From the NCBI GenBank assembly GCA_015698045.1, contig BLAL01000298.1, forward strand, positions 186,001-250,000: 64,000 bases of DNA, read 5' to 3'. A model generated the notes under the pieces. It was not told where the DNA came from and made no database searches. It worked only from the letters and a program-made list of their open reading frames with translations. Below, in pieces: positions 10,955-24,200 of the stretch. The position numbers and the translations under genes are program-made. Position 1 is the first letter of the stretch. Every line of letters starts with the position of its first letter. This DNA is from Rhizophagus clarus (Eukaryota; Glomeromycota; Glomeromycetes; Glomerales; Glomeraceae).

Positions 10955-11860
10955 TTTTGTAGTGTTACTGAACAAAAAGTACGACCAGATTTTTGGAATT
11001 AAGATAAAAGAGGGTTAAGAAAGGTGTTTCATTATTTTTTTTAATTAATTAAGTTATTAACTTTTTTTTTTTTTTTGTTTTTTTTTGTAATATTATCAGA
11101 CAAAAAGTACAACTGGACTTTTGGAATTAAGGTAAGGGAGAGTGGGGGAAGTGGCTTTCAGTATTTTTTTTAACTAAACTTTTTTTTTATTTTTTGTTCT
11201 TTTTTGTAGTGTTGCCAAATAAAAAGCATGACCAGACTTTTGGAATTAAGATAAGAGAGAGTAGGGGAAATATTTTTCAATATTTTTTTTAATTAATTAA
11301 CTTTTTTTTTATTTTTTGTTCTTTTTTGTAGTGTTGCCAGATGAAAAGCATGATCAGACTTTTGAAATTAAGGTAAGAGAGGGTGGAGGAAGTGTTTTTT
11401 AGTGTTTTTTTTAACTAATTAACTTTTTTTTTATTTTTTGTTCTTTTTTATAATGCTGCTGAATGAAAAGCATGACCAGACTTTTGGAATTAAGGTAAGA
11501 AAGAATGGGAGAAATATTTTTTGGTGTTTTTTTTAACTAATTAATTTTTTTTTGATTTTTTGTTCTTTTTTGTAGTGTTATTAGATGAAAAGCATGATTA
11601 GATTTTTGGAATTAAGGTAAAGAAGGGTGGGAGAAGTGTTTTTCAGTGTTTTTTTTAACTAATTAACTTTTTTTTTATTTTTTGTTCTTTTTTGTAGTGT
11701 TGCTAGATGAAAAGCATAACTGGACTTTTGAAATTAAAATAAGGGAGGGTGGGGAGATATTTTTCATTGTTCTTTTTTTAACTAATTAATTATTTTTTTT
11801 TTATTTTTTGTAATATTGCTAGACGAAAAACACAACTGGACTTTTAGAATTAGGATATTA
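10955..11860 (+). repeat. Eight tandem ~122-bp units resembling exon-intron modules
   Basis: Period about 115-125 bp, with units starting near 10,959, 11,088, 11,203, 11,326, 11,446, 11,571, 11,694 and 11,807. Each unit has a T-rich tract ending TTTTTTGTAG, then about 41 nt with core AAAAGCATGACCAGACTTTT, then GGAATTAAG followed by GTAAGAGAG and a purine-rich run. The T-tract/TAG and AAG/GTAAG borders look like a 3-prime and a 5-prime splice site around a short exon. The 41-nt block is not a multiple of three. Whether it is spliced is unknown. Confidence 0.75.
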
Positions 11861-11952
11861 AAAACTAAAAAAGAATAATAAAAATAAATAAATTTGGTCT
11901 AAAATACTGAAAAAAAGTAAAAAAACAAATAAAATAGAATAAATTTTGGTAA

Positions 11953-13447
11953 TAGGACTCTGATCAGTTTCAGTAATTACTGAACCATACTGATCAGTTT
12001 CAGTATCAGAGCAGTTTCAGTTTTTACAGTTTACTGAACTGAAACTTTTGGTAAATTTACCGATCAGTTTCAGTAACTGCAGTTTTGGTACCAGTTTTAT
12101 GATTTATCAAACCAAATTACTAAATCAATTTAACTAAATAACAATAAAAAAAACGTTTTATTTAGTTAATATAGTGTTAATATAATAAAAAACGTTGCGA
12201 AATGTTTTTTATTAGTTGATTTAATAAAAAAAATATTTCGCTACGTTTTTTTGCCACTTTAATAAAAATGTTGCGAAATGTTTTTATGAACTAATTTTAA
12301 TAAAAAAATGTTTCACAACGTTTTTTTTATTGCTTTAATTAAAAAATGTTGCGAAACATTTTTTATCAGTTAATTTAATAAAAAACATTTCGTAATATTT
12401 TTTTTGTCTCTATAATTAAAAAATGTAGCAAAACATTTTTTATTAGTTGATTTAATAAAAAAAACGTTTCACTACATTTTTTTTGCCACTTTAATAAAAA
12501 CTTTACAAACCATTTTTATGAGCTAATTTTAATAAAAAAAATGTTTCGCAACATTTTTTTTGTTGTTTTAATTAAAAAACATTGCGAAACATTTTTTATC
12601 AGTTAATTTAATAAAAAAAAACGTTTCGCAACATTTTTTTTTGTCTATAATTAAAAAATGTAGCAAAACATTTTTTATTAGTTGATTTAATAAAAAAAAT
12701 GTTTTGCTACATTTTTTTTGCCACTTTAATCAGTTGATTTAATAAAAAAAATGTTTCGCTACATTTTTTTTGCCACTTTAATCAGTTGATTTAATAAAAA
12801 AAATGTTTCACAACGTTTTTATTATCACTTTAATAAAACCGGTGCGAAATGTTTTTTATCAGTTGATTTTAATAAAAAAAAATGTTTTGCAACGTTTTTT
12901 TGTCACTTTAATTAAAAAATATTGCGAAACATTTTTTATTGGTTGATTTAATAAAAGAACATTTCACAACGTTTTTATTAAAGTGACAAAAAAATGTAGC
13001 GAAACATTTTTTTTATTAAATCAACTGATAAAAAATGTTTCGCTACATTTTTTTGTTACTTTAATAAAAACGTTGTGAAACATTTTTTATTAGTAATAAA
13101 AAAAAAACTTATTTTTTTTTAAAAAATGTTGCAAAATGTTTTTATTAGTTAATTTAATAAAAACGTTTTGCAATGTATTGTTTTGTCACTTTAATTAAAA
13201 AAACGTTAAGAAATGTTTTTATAGATGATTTGATTTGGTAAAAAAATAATTGCATAATATTTTTTTTATTAAAAATAATTTTTAATATTGGTAAATTGGT
13301 TCAGTTTTTGGTAATTATTGATTGGTTTCAATAATCATCAATACTGATACCGGTCAGTTTCAGTAATCATTAATACTGATACTAATTAATTCAGTTCAGT
13401 ATCAGTTTTTGCAAAAACTGAATCAAACTGAATCGATCAGAGCCCTA
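11953..13447. mobile_element. hAT-like element TAGGGCTCTGATC-type, copy A
   Basis: Ends TAGGACTCTGATCAG and, in reverse complement, TAGGGCTCTGATCGATTCAG, flanked by exact 8-bp duplications TTTGGTAA (11,945-11,952 and 13,448-13,455). Subterminal TTTCAGTAATTACTGAA-type repeats are present at both ends. The middle (about 12,150-13,250) is an array of about 80-bp units built on AACGTTTCGCAACG/CGTTGCGAAACGTT. The TIR fits the hAT pattern (T/C A . . G). No transposase. A sister copy lies at 31,206-32,278. Confidence 0.85.
12150..13250. repeat. Palindromic satellite array inside hAT-like element
   Basis: About a dozen units of 75-90 bp. Each has GTTTCGCAAC and GTTGCGAAAC in opposite orientation separated by AT-rich spacers such as CAGTTGATTTAATAAAA and CACTTTAATTAAAAAA. 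The CpG in each core is often replaced by TpG or CpA in individual units. Confidence 0.8.
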
Positions 13448-13672
13448 TTTGGTAAATACTGAGTAATTTATATTTATTGAAATTAGTATTTTTTAAAAAT
13501 AAATCCACATAATATATCTATTATAAATTCTACATAAACATAAAATGTGAGTTACTCCCAAATTGACTGATCTACACAAACTTAATTTGTATGTTTAAAA
13601 AGTAACTTCATATAAATTCTACGTAAACCCGTATGTGAGTTATATTAGTATTATTTGGGATCCTAATACAAT

Positions 13673-13968
13673 GGATACAATAGTTAAATTTAGAGTAAAA
13701 TAATTGTATACATTTAATGAGATTATTTTTTATTTTTTAATCTTTTTGATTTTTTTTTTTGGTTTTAAAATTATCTTTTTTTTCTTTCTTTTTTGGTTCT
13801 CTTTATTTTTATTAACTTTAATTTTTCTTTTTCTAGTATTTCTATTTTTATCATCACTAAAGAAATTACTTTTAGAATCATCATTATAATCCTTGGTATC
13901 ATAATTATAAATTAGGATATCATTGGTCAAACGATTAAATTTTTTCAATACCTTCTCATTCAAACACC
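13673..13968. other. T-rich low-complexity stretch
   Basis: Overlapping open frames on both strands at 13,704-13,963 are products of T-rich low-complexity sequence (F/L on one strand, K/N on the other). Not called as genes. Confidence 0.4.
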
Positions 13969-13976
13969 AACTAGGC

Positions 13977-14160
13977 TATAAATGCCACCCAAATCCAAAA
14001 TAATTTGGGATTATGGCAGCCCAAATATACAAATCCAAATTAATTTACAAATTACATATATAAATTTTGCAATTTGTACATTTGGGATTTGGGAATTATA
14101 GCTGTCAAAATGTACAAATTAATTTGGGATTTGCTTAAAATAATTTGGGTGACATTTATA
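13977..14160. mobile_element. 184-bp hAT-type MITE
   Basis: Ends TATAAATGCCACCCAAAT and, in reverse complement, TATAAATGTCACCCAAAT (one mismatch), flanked by exact 8-bp duplications AACTAGGC at 13,969-13,976 and 14,161-14,168. Internally it repeats AATTTGGGATT and TACAAATT motifs in both orientations, so the whole element can fold back. No coding capacity. Confidence 0.85.
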
Positions 14161-14168
14161 AACTAGGC

Positions 14169-15107
14169 ATACCAAATTGTGGTATGCTAACTGGATTTTT
14201 GTCAGATTAAATCTGCTTTTATTTTAAACTAGGTTGGTTTTTTCTTAATAAATCAACTGTAAAATTGATCCTCTGATATAGTAAGTGCTAAAGCTTAAAT
14301 AAATACAATTACCATGCATTATATTTTTAATAAATAAAATTAATACAATAAATAAATAATAAACATGTATATCAGAAGAATATCACCAATCCACCACAAT
14401 GATAATGATGATAATAATGGTAAAGAAAATGCAATTTTAAATTTAAATTATAAATTTCTTTTCAATAACTCTCAATTTGTTCATTATAAAGCATCAACTA
14501 CTTTACTAAATTATTATTTTTATGTATATCTTTATTTATTTTAGATAATATATGTTTCCCTTTATTTGATATTAGTTTTTTAAAATCAAGTAGTTAAATT
14601 TGTAAATTGCTAATTTCTCCTTTTTTGCTTACATACATATATATATATATATTATATTTTTTAGTAATTGAATTTTTCTTCTCTTTCTTCTAATATGTAA
14701 CAATTTTTAAGACTTTATTGACAGCTTGCCTATCATAAATTTTTTTTTGATATTTTGGATCTTTTTTTTGAATTTTATAGAGTTATTGATGATAAAAAGT
14801 ATATATTATTGCTAAAAATAGTTATTTTAAACATAGTATTGATTAGAATACCATGATTGTGATCATATGATTTATTTATTTATATTTCACATTTTTTATT
14901 TTTTTTTGTTTTTTCTCATTTTTACTTAACAATTAAAAAACATTTTAGATATTCAAAAGTACTAATTATAAGAATATGTTTTCACTATAAATGTTTCTTT
15001 TCTTCCTTTCATATAAACATTTTCTATTACGTTCTAATATTATTTTTGTTTATTTTTTTCTCCTACTAACGTTCCTACTAATATTTTTTTTCTTCTTACT
15101 AACATTC
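14169..15107. other. AT-rich spacer ending in CTACTAAC microsatellite
   Basis: No gene seen. The last 70 bp or so (15,040-15,107) are an imperfect CCTACTAACATT microsatellite that continues on the far side of the MITE nest at 28,135. This confirms that the whole 15.1-28.1 kb block was inserted into it. Confidence 0.5.
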
Positions 15108-15190
15108 TTAAGGATGTACCAAAAATCAGCTAATTTAATAAGGGGGTGGGAAATTAACCTAAAAATCAGGTTTTTATGATTGGTTATAAA

Positions 15191-15872
15191 TAAAGTTGCT
15201 TGCTGAAACTAAAAAGTTTTGATATGTCAAAATTGTCAAAACTATTTTAACATGTGATATATACATATCAAACAGCAATCACTAGTATTAATTTAACAAA
15301 AAAACTCATTTTATAATGGGTTTTCAAGTATTTAATAAAAAACGTGAGACATTATTTATTTTTTAATTTTTAAACAAAAAAAACTGTTTCACAACAGTTT
15401 TTCAATTATTTAATAAAAAATGTTGTAAAACATTTTTTATTTTTTTAACTTAAAAAAAAAAACTGTTTCGCAATGATTTTTCAATTATTTAATAAAAAAC
15501 GTTGCAAAACATTTTTTATTTTTTTAACTTAGAAAAAAAATCATTTCACAACAGTTTTTCAAGTATTTAATAAAAGACATTGTGAAACATTTTTTATTTT
15601 TGAATTTTTAAATGAAAAAACCATTTCGTAACAGTTTTTCAAGCATTTAATAAAAAACGTTGTAAAACATTTCTTATTTTTTAATTTTTATTCTAATGAA
15701 TGAAACCTGTTACGAAATATTGTGATATTTAGTTTCAGCAATTTCAACATGTCAAAACTAGTTTTAATAATTTTGACATGTTAAAACTATTTTGGCATTT
15801 TGACATTATTTTAACGTATTTTAGGTTTTGACATTTCAATATTAACCAATTGAGTTTTGACAGGCAACTTTA
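15191..15872. mobile_element. hAT-like element TAAAGTTGC-type, short copy
   Basis: Ends TAAAGTTGCTTGCTGAAACT and, in reverse complement, TAAAGTTGCCTGTCAAAACT. The flanking 8-bp duplications are GTTATAAA and GCTATAAA (one mismatch). Next to the TIRs are ATGTCAAAA(A/C)TTGTCAAAA-type repeats. The centre has about five units of the AAACTGTTTCACAACAGTTTTT array also seen, much longer, in the copy at 28,596-30,684. No gene. Confidence 0.8.
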
Positions 15873-16139
15873 GCTATAAATTATATAATATATATAATAT
15901 AATATTATTATTTATATATTAAATAGTTTTTGCAATTATCTAGTCACTTAATAGCTCAATTTAACTATTTTTTTTTTGTTTTATAGGGCTTAATAAAAGC
16001 TATAAAACAAAAAAAAATTTATAAAAATTGGATTACTAGATCTCAAGTTAATTATATAAATATAATTATATATATTATTATATATTTTTTTAGCCAATCA
16101 AAATGTGATCACATCAGGAAATTTTATAGTGCGAAAAGT

Positions 16140-16530
16140 TGCGCAAGATTACGCATTGTAATATTTCGTAAGTTTCCAGATCCGCCACAAGTTTGCGGAA
16201 GAGTAATATTTCGTAACTTTTTAAAATATTTTGAAATATTATGATATGCAAAGTTTCGTAATTTTACGGTTCATAATATTCCGTAATTTTACGCATTCGC
16301 AATATTTCGTAATTTTACATAATATTTCGTAAGTTTCTAGACCTGCCACAAGTTTGCGTAAGCGTAATATTTTGTAACTTTTTAAAATATTTCGAAATAC
16401 TACGATATGCGTAATTTTACGGTTCGTAATATTGTGTAATTTTATTGCGTAATATTTCGCAACTTTTTAAAATATTTTGACGATTCGTAATTTTACATAA
16501 ATATTTTGTAATGTTTCAAAATTCATTTTT
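16140..16530. repeat. Left subterminal CGTAATATTTCG repeats
   Basis: Irregular repeats of CGTAATATTTCGTAA, with TTTCCAGATCCGCCACAAG and TTTCTAGACCTGCCACAAG phrases, next to the left TIR. They mirror the array at the right end. Candidate binding sites for a transposition protein. Confidence 0.65.
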
Positions 16531-16699
16531 GTACTATAAGTTTATATAATGTATATTTTATTAGATATAATATGAATTAAATTATAAAAAATTACAAGTA
16601 TTTATTACTATATACAGAATATATAAAAGTAAAAAAAGAAAGAGTAACGATACAATTAGATGTAAAAAGAAGGGAAACAGCTATAGTAACGTTGGTATT

Positions 16700-17430
16700 A
16701 GATATAAAGATAAAAGAAATATTGTTAGTATTGTTAGTGTTGTTAATATTAGAGTAAAAAGAGTTAAAGAAACAGTAGAAACATGGATATTATCGTTAGT
16801 ATTAAAGTACAAGTAAAAGAAAAAAAGGAAACGTAGATAGTATTGTTAGTATTACGATATAAAGTAACAATTAGGGTAAAAAACGTGTTAGTATTAAAAC
16901 AATTAGTATTGATAAACAAATATTTCTATACCTGCAAAGAATAAACTAAAAATAAAAGAAAGAGGAAAAATAAACATGTTGTTGGTATTAAGTAAAAGGA
17001 GTAAAAAAAACATAATTAGTATTGTTAGTATCGTTAGTATTGAAGTAAAAGTAAAAAGGAATAAAGGAAATATGGATATTATTGTTAGTATTATGACACA
17101 AAGTAACAGAGGTAAAAAGAAAACGAAAATAATTAGTATTAATAAACAAATATTTCTATACCTGCAAAGAATAAACTAAAAATAAAAGAAAGGGGAGACA
17201 AAATAAAAAATAAACATGTTGTTAGTATTAAGTAAAAGGAGTAAAAAAAACATAATTAGTATTATTAGTATCGATCGTTAGTATTAAAGTACAAGTAAAA
17301 AAAAATAAAGGAAACATGTATATTATTATCAGTATTACGATACAAAGTAAAAAAGAAGTAAAAAATAATGAAATAATTATTATTAATAAACAAATATTTC
17401 TATACCTGCAAAGCAATAAATTATGAAATA
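16700..17430. repeat. ~235-bp direct repeats with GTTAGTATT motifs
   Basis: The phrase AAACAAATATTTCTATACCT with GCAAAG recurs near 16,915, 17,145 and 17,388 (spacing about 231 and 242 bp). Each is followed by AAACATGTTGTTAGTATTAAG and a run of GTTAGTATT units. The open frames across 16,976-17,179 and on the opposite strand are repeat read-through. Confidence 0.65.
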
Positions 17431-18254
17431 TATGTAAATATTCTGTATATAATTAAAAAATATTGAACAAAAGGATAAAGAAATAATAAAAAGAAGAGAA
17501 AAATATTGAACAAAAAAATAAAGAAATAAAGAGACAAAAAATAAATAGGACAAAAAACGCGTGCAGATTAAATCACATGCAAGGATCAGCCTAATTTTGA
17601 TTGGCCAGAAAATACGATACTGTATGCACAATCATATCATGCAGATTAATTATCAACAACGCGGGCGTGACATAAATAAATCGTGACTGAAACTTGTGTT
17701 CAATTTGTGTTCAATTTGTGTTGATAATTCTGGTAAAAAATTATTAATTTTGGCCAAATTTCGTTAAATTTGTTAAATTTGTGTTGAATTTGTGTTGAAT
17801 TTGTATTGCGTAATTTTTTATTTATCACAAGGGGATGATATTTAGTAATTGCATGTACGATGTACAAGATTTTTTTTATGATTTTTTTAAGAAATGTACG
17901 CAAAATATTTAATCAGAATATAATTATTTTTAATTAAATTGATTAAAAAAAATTAATTTTTTTAAGAAATGTATGCGAAATATTTAAAATTCAATAGAAT
18001 GTGCTAATAATAAATTGTTTTATTTTTAAATATGATATATTGATATTTATATTTAAAACAATTAAACATGTACATGATTTAATTAATATGTTTAATGATG
18101 AAAAGTGTAATAAATTAAATTTTAATTGAAACGAGAAATAAAATCAAACCAAAGAGGTATTGTTCAAATTTTATTTAAAGTGACATTTTACGACTTTCTT
18201 TCAAATTTTTACTCATCCCAAAATCAAATTATAAAAATCAAATCTAAACTAATA
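17431..18254. other. Spacer and putative promoter of the trihelix gene
   Basis: Contains A-rich and GTGTTCAATTTGTGTTGAATTT repeats (17,693-17,815), then about 400 bp of AT-rich DNA up to the ATG at 18,255. Minus-strand frames here are not supported as genes. Confidence 0.35.
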
Positions 18255-21200
18255 ATGCCTCGCCACACACGTTCACGTCGTTCCCACTATAACGTCCATT
18301 GGAACTGGGCTATGATGGATGAACTTGTTGACATACGCCGAGACAGAAACTGCGCCTACCACAATATTAATGGTAGAAGCCGCTATGATTTTTGGGACTC
18401 TGTTGCCAATAGGTTCATATGACTAATATCTATAATTTCTTTAAGAAAGAATTTAAATTCAAGGCAAACGCGGCATAGTAGCCTTAGTCTTTATTAATTA
18501 TTATTAAACTGATACAATTTACAAAACATAAAAAGAAACAAAATAAAATAAAATTAACTAAAAACAAAACTATATAGTCTCCTAAGTAAAAATATAGTAA
18601 TAAACCTATCCTAAAAAGAATAAATCGCATTACACTAAATTTCCCTAGATCTTTCCCCTTGATATATTCCAACCAAAGTAAAAGCAACTATGCTAATAAA
18701 ATAACGGATAACACGCCCACTATAAAAATCGACATCCCATCCTGCAAAAGCTGTTATTAAGTAGCACCGTTAGACGACCCATAAAACCTGACAAATGTTT
18801 AAACCATGGCAAACCTTGAGTCATCGAGTTCTTGATCCAATCCATTTCGGAGTCACGTGAAATCACGAGATGGGTCAGGGGAGGTAAAGAAGAGTAAGGC
18901 ACATACGATGTGGCAGGCAAATTAGATGGCCGAGGAGAAGTTTTCAATTTAAGGGTAATGTTCATCGCGTCCTCCCATTTAGATTTGTCATAAGTACGCA
19001 GATTTCAGACGTGTTTCCTAAGCTTCTGGATGAAATTATTGTGTATCGCAGCTACGACCTTCATAGCAGACGGCCTGGGAATAGATAACTCGACAAATAA
19101 GTCAATAAACATGGTAGGTAAACAACCCCGGATGAGCGCGTAGGAGGACCAATTAGAGGAAGAAATGGTCCAACAAGAAAGAGAAGAGAGCTTCCTGAGC
19201 GAAGGTGTAGGATCCTGATCAGCCAAATCACTGGCTTCACGAAGCTTAGAGAATAAGTGATTTTGATAGGATTGCAATATCTGATGCATGACAGATCGGC
19301 GTTTAGAGCAGAGGATCAAGTGCATCAAATCCTCCATGCGATCACGACACGAACGGCATGTAAGAAGATCGATATAGAGATCGGAACGGGTAACTTTTAA
19401 CTTTTCCAGGAGAGGCAAGTCATCGAGGAAAAGTTTAAACTTGAAAGTGTAATGTCTTGCGGCGTGAGAAGCCTGGAAGGAAGCATCATGAGCTGGAGAA
19501 AAGTTAAGAGTAAACCAGGTAAGTTCCCAATCCACTACATAGTCGTTTCTGTCATACAAGCAATATACAAATTGAAAACGTTTAAGAGATAAAAGGTCCT
19601 TCAAGAAGGTGGCCTGGTAGTGGAGCTTGAAGAGCCGCCTGGGATTAGATTCACAAACCACATTGTCATACACGAGGCGGACAGGGTGCGAGGAAGTGTA
19701 AGCACCCACGGGCAAGAGAGGAGCCATATCGGAGAGATGAGCGGAATTCGCAAGAGAATCAGCAAATTCGTTCCAATAGTTGCCATCATGACCTTTGACT
19801 TTAACGGGAGAGATCGCAAGACTTTTGGTATGAACGAGTCGCTCAATAGAAGCCCACAGCTCGAAGTTAGTAGTTTTGTAAAACAGACGACTATTGGAGT
19901 AAGAAGAAGATGCACACAGTCGCAAACCATCAATGGCAGCTTGGGAGTCCGTGTAAATAGTGACAGTAGAATCAGCCGGAGTGACGCTTAAAGCAGCATA
20001 GATTGCAGCAGCTTCAGCTCTGGTAGAGGAAGGCCAGTTCTGTATAGTACCGTGCGCATATGTAGCTACAGAGTTAAGATATCCAGTGTCGGGAATTATT
20101 TGGACCCAAGACCAACCCATCGAGACTTCAGGTGTTCCGAGGTTAATCAGAGAACCATCGGTATAATAACGATAATGAGAGCCTGATGGGAGGGGAACTG
20201 ATGAAGAAAGTAAAAATTGATCGTCTATGAGGGGAGACACAGTAAGATCATCCGCAATTACAGAAGAAAAAGAGGAAAAATCTGGCGAAAGATCAAGGCG
20301 CCAATAATAAGGAATAACCGTGATGCTAAGATCAGCCCAAGTATGAGGAGAAATGACTTCTGAAGTAGATTGACGAATACGTTCACAATTTGTAGGCAAA
20401 ATCATAGATCGCAACAAAGAAATCTTGAAGGTGCAGCGAGGCGGAACGGCAGAATATTTACTAGCCGAAAGAAACGGAACATGTGCGTCACAGCCTGGAC
20501 AGGGACGAAGGCGGACAACATCACCCGGAGAAGAGAGACAGTCAGATATCCAATGAACAATCACACAGGTATCCTTCTTGGGTTGGACGCTAAGTTGTTT
20601 GCCGAAGAGAGGAGCACCGTTGCCATCAAGCGTGATGAGCCAATGACGATTCTTTTGCGTTGTAGTGGTACCGGGAAGTAAAACAATAGAAGAAGTAACA
20701 GAAGGAGGGCGTACATACTGATCAGACAACTGATCGTGAGAGCCGGGAAGGGTCGTACGGGCCTTGATGTCCAAGTACCATTTATGAGGGATGGAACGGC
20801 CACGCTTATCCTCGAGTTGAGCAATATAGGCAGTTCGATAAGCTGTCCAGGAAATGAGATGAGAGCCAGAAGGCGCAATTAATTGTGATAAGTAATAGAG
20901 ATGACATTTCCGGAGGACCTTGAGGCAAGCTTTAAAAACTTGTGGGCTCATACACAAATATAAAGGAGTATGACCAGGAAGAGTAAGGTCCGGTAACGTA
21001 GAAGAGAACTGAGCATGTTGCAGGCGGAAGGGGGTAGAAACCATGGAGGCAATAGTGCACGCGATATAGTCACATTTAAAAATATTCATGTTGGACCATA
21101 AGGACCAATCATCCACCATCAAAGGAGAAAGAGGAATCAAAAACCTAAACTGTATCAACATTAATCTATAAATGAACAAACGTTGAATAAAGGGTGTAGA

Positions 21201-24200
21201 AGAATTAGCCATCAAAAATAAATTATTAACATGACATTGTGTCAAATGGGAAGATAGATTAATCAAGCCCAAAGCTTGGGAAAGGTAAAGTATAGGATTG
21301 GGAAGAGAACGGGAAAAGTTAGCCTTATGCTTGACGAGAGAGCGTACAGATCGTGTAGCAACGTAACAATCCGATGCTGAAAGGTGGGTAACTTGCATGC
21401 GGTATTCGAGTTTAGGAATGAGCACCGAGTTATATAGGTAAACCACTTGTTTAGCAGAGAGCTTAGCCGGGCGAAGTGTGGCGGCGAATGAATTACATTC
21501 ACTAGCGATTTATTTTCTGACAAAATCACGAGAGCCTTTAATATTAAACCATACTCCTAAAAACTGAAAAGAAGAAGTAATAGAAAGAGGGGTAACGGAG
21601 ATGGAAGAAATATCGTTCAAAGACGATAAGGATAAGTGGAATTCCACAGGGAGAATAGTGGATGTGGTGGTTAAAGGCAATGAATTTGATATCAAGACAT
21701 ATTTCTGATGGTTGGCAGAAGTATTGTTCAACGAATAGAATTCTTCTGTAATTGATAACATATGTTCCAGTCCAGCCTTCGATGAAGAAATAAGAGTGGA
21801 GTCATCCATAAAGACCAGATTGTTGATAGAAATATCAGGAATAGAGACCGTATCAGCGGAACATAATGATGGGGATCGTAGTATATAAGGATCCAGCATC
21901 TCAGATTTCAAAACAGTCAAAAGAGGATCGATGTAAATGACCCATAAGAGCGGGGAAATTACTTCGCCTTGGTCTATACTGATGCGAACCCGGTAGGAAA
22001 AAGTCTCACCGTGGGCAGTAAATACCCGATTTGAGCGGTTCATAAAAAGAGATAAAATAAGCGTGATAGCAGTCGCAGGTAGACGAATGCGTTCCAAAGC
22101 GAATTTCAGCATTGTCAAATTGACAGAGTCAAAGGCCTTAGAGATGTCTTGCGATAAAATCCAGAGAGGAGAATTGGTGTGATTGGCATCATGAATGATG
22201 GACTCAAGGGTAATGATTGGGTCACGGCAGGTGCCTCCTGGTAGCCCCGCAAAATTGCCACCTTTAAGAACATTGTGGGTAGCTAGAACGGTAGACAAAC
22301 GGTTATAAAAAAGCTTGACAAAGGATTTTCGGATAACTTCCAGAAGTGTAATGGGACGGGTATTTTTTAATTGGCATCGCCATTCGTGCGGCTTTGGGAT
22401 GGGAAAAACCATAGCTTGCCGCCAGAGATCAGGAATGTCAGCAGAAGCAAAACATTTGCGGATCAGGATTAAAAGTAAAGAGTTGGCAATAGGTCCCAAA
22501 TGTTTGAGCATTTCATAGGTAATCATGGAAGGGCCGGGAGCTTTGCCATTGGGCATAGAAGAAACCGTAGAGAGCCATTCCTCCAAGGAAGGGGGAGACA
22601 ATAGGGAACTATAAATATCAGGAGAAACAGAGTCCATGGGTAAATACGCAGAACGCCATCGATCAGGCAGAGCTGATATATGCGAAGATGGGGAGGATTT
22701 GATAGGAACAGCATTTTGAAAGTGTTGAACAACAGCATCAGAAATGTCCTTTGGATCCGTCAACAATTGAGGAGTGGTAGGATGATCGATAAAGACACGA
22801 TCCAAAATGATGCGACGACGTGAGCGAGAAAGCGCTGAGCTTATAAATGAAGAAATGTCAGTATCAAAATTCTGGTCGCGAGACGCCAAATGAGCCTTAA
22901 TAGAAGAGTCCTGAAATTCTTTTTCTTTTAAAAGATGTAAGCCTCTTAACAAAGAAGAGGCACGTGAAAGAGTACTGTATAAAAAATTAAAATTATCCGT
23001 CCGACAAGAAAATAAAGTTGAAGGTAAAACAGGAACGGAAACAAAAATGGATTTATACAAATTAAATATATTATTTAATCTGATCAAATAGCCAGACCAT
23101 TTACGGTCATGGGAAGAAGAAAAGGTATGTGGGTATTTACGTAATAATCTAACAGAGTGAAGAACACGATTAAGGAAACGATAATGCTGTATTAGTGTTT
23201 CTAAATCTTTGGGGAGTTTTGGGGTATGGTCATTACCAACAGTTCGTGCGGGTAGGATAGCATTGGCACCAGCAATAATGTTAGTGTGTAAATATTCACA
23301 CATACGATTAACGTGCCAAGAAGTAAATACAACGGGAGAAATATTGCACAGATTGTCAACATGAGCAGAAAAGTCCTCCTATTGCGAGGAGGTAACCGAA
23401 TCAAAGGAAAATATACGACGAGAACGTCGTTGAAGCTGCCGAGCACGTGCTGGCTTGAGAGAAGAAGATAAAAAGGAAGAATCGTAATAAGTAATAACAG
23501 GATTATGATCAGAAAGGCTAAGATCACGCACGTCAAAAATGACAGAGGTGAGTAAAAATCGTTTAAGAAAGGGACAAGACCAGACATAATCAATGCGGGA
23601 AATAATATCCGCACGATGAAAGGTGCCCAGAGAAGTAGAAGAAAAATTAACAGGAGTAAAGTCAACATATCCATTTGATAAAAGAAAATTAAAAAGACGA
23701 TGGATACGTTTGGAGGCGATTTGAGGTTGATTAAAAAATATAGGGTAGAATTGATCTAGGTGCATATTAAAATCGCCACAAACTGCGTGGTGAAAACCTA
23801 ATCGTTTAGCGTCCGACAGGGCGAGAATAAGGAGGTCGATAGTTTCATCGCGCAAGGATTGATCAGAAGGAGGAGGGATATAAACAACAAAAATTCGAAG
23901 CTTGATGTTTCCTTTAAAGAACAGGTCAACAGAAAGCAAGCGTGAGGAAAGTGAGGTATAAGTGTGAACATGAGAAGCCAAAGAATTTTCAATAAAGAGG
24001 GAGACACCCCCAGAAGAACGAACATGTTGGGAGGTATCCAAAACAGAGGAAAAAACAGTATAATTAGAAAGTCTTTTAGACAAAAAATGCATTTGTTTAG
24101 GATGTATGTGAGTGTCAACGACATCACCAAAAGAGATGTGTTTGAGGGAAAAGAAATCATTTAATAACTCGATCTTATTTTGTGAAAACATCTTAAGACC

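Larger units (their letters stand above)
10716..13664. mobile_element. AGGATCC-family element carrying an array and a nested hAT
   Basis: Ends AGGATCCCAAACAATACTAA and, in reverse complement, AGGATCCCAAATAATACTAA. The arm similarity continues into ATATAACT. Exact 8-bp duplications AATACAAT lie at 10,708-10,715 and 13,665-13,672. The interior holds eight tandem units (10,959-11,860) and a hAT-like element inserted at 11,953-13,447. Without the nested element it is about 1.45 kb, the same size class as the two AGGATCC copies at 6339 and 62,315. No intact gene. Confidence 0.8.

Noticed and set aside
13704..13963. Overlapping F/L-rich and K/N-rich frames
   Set aside because: Low-complexity T-rich DNA read on both strands.
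19601..20878. Several 100-residue frames on both strands within the LINE
   Set aside because: Shadows of ORF2 in other frames; the ORF2 frame carries all domain motifs.
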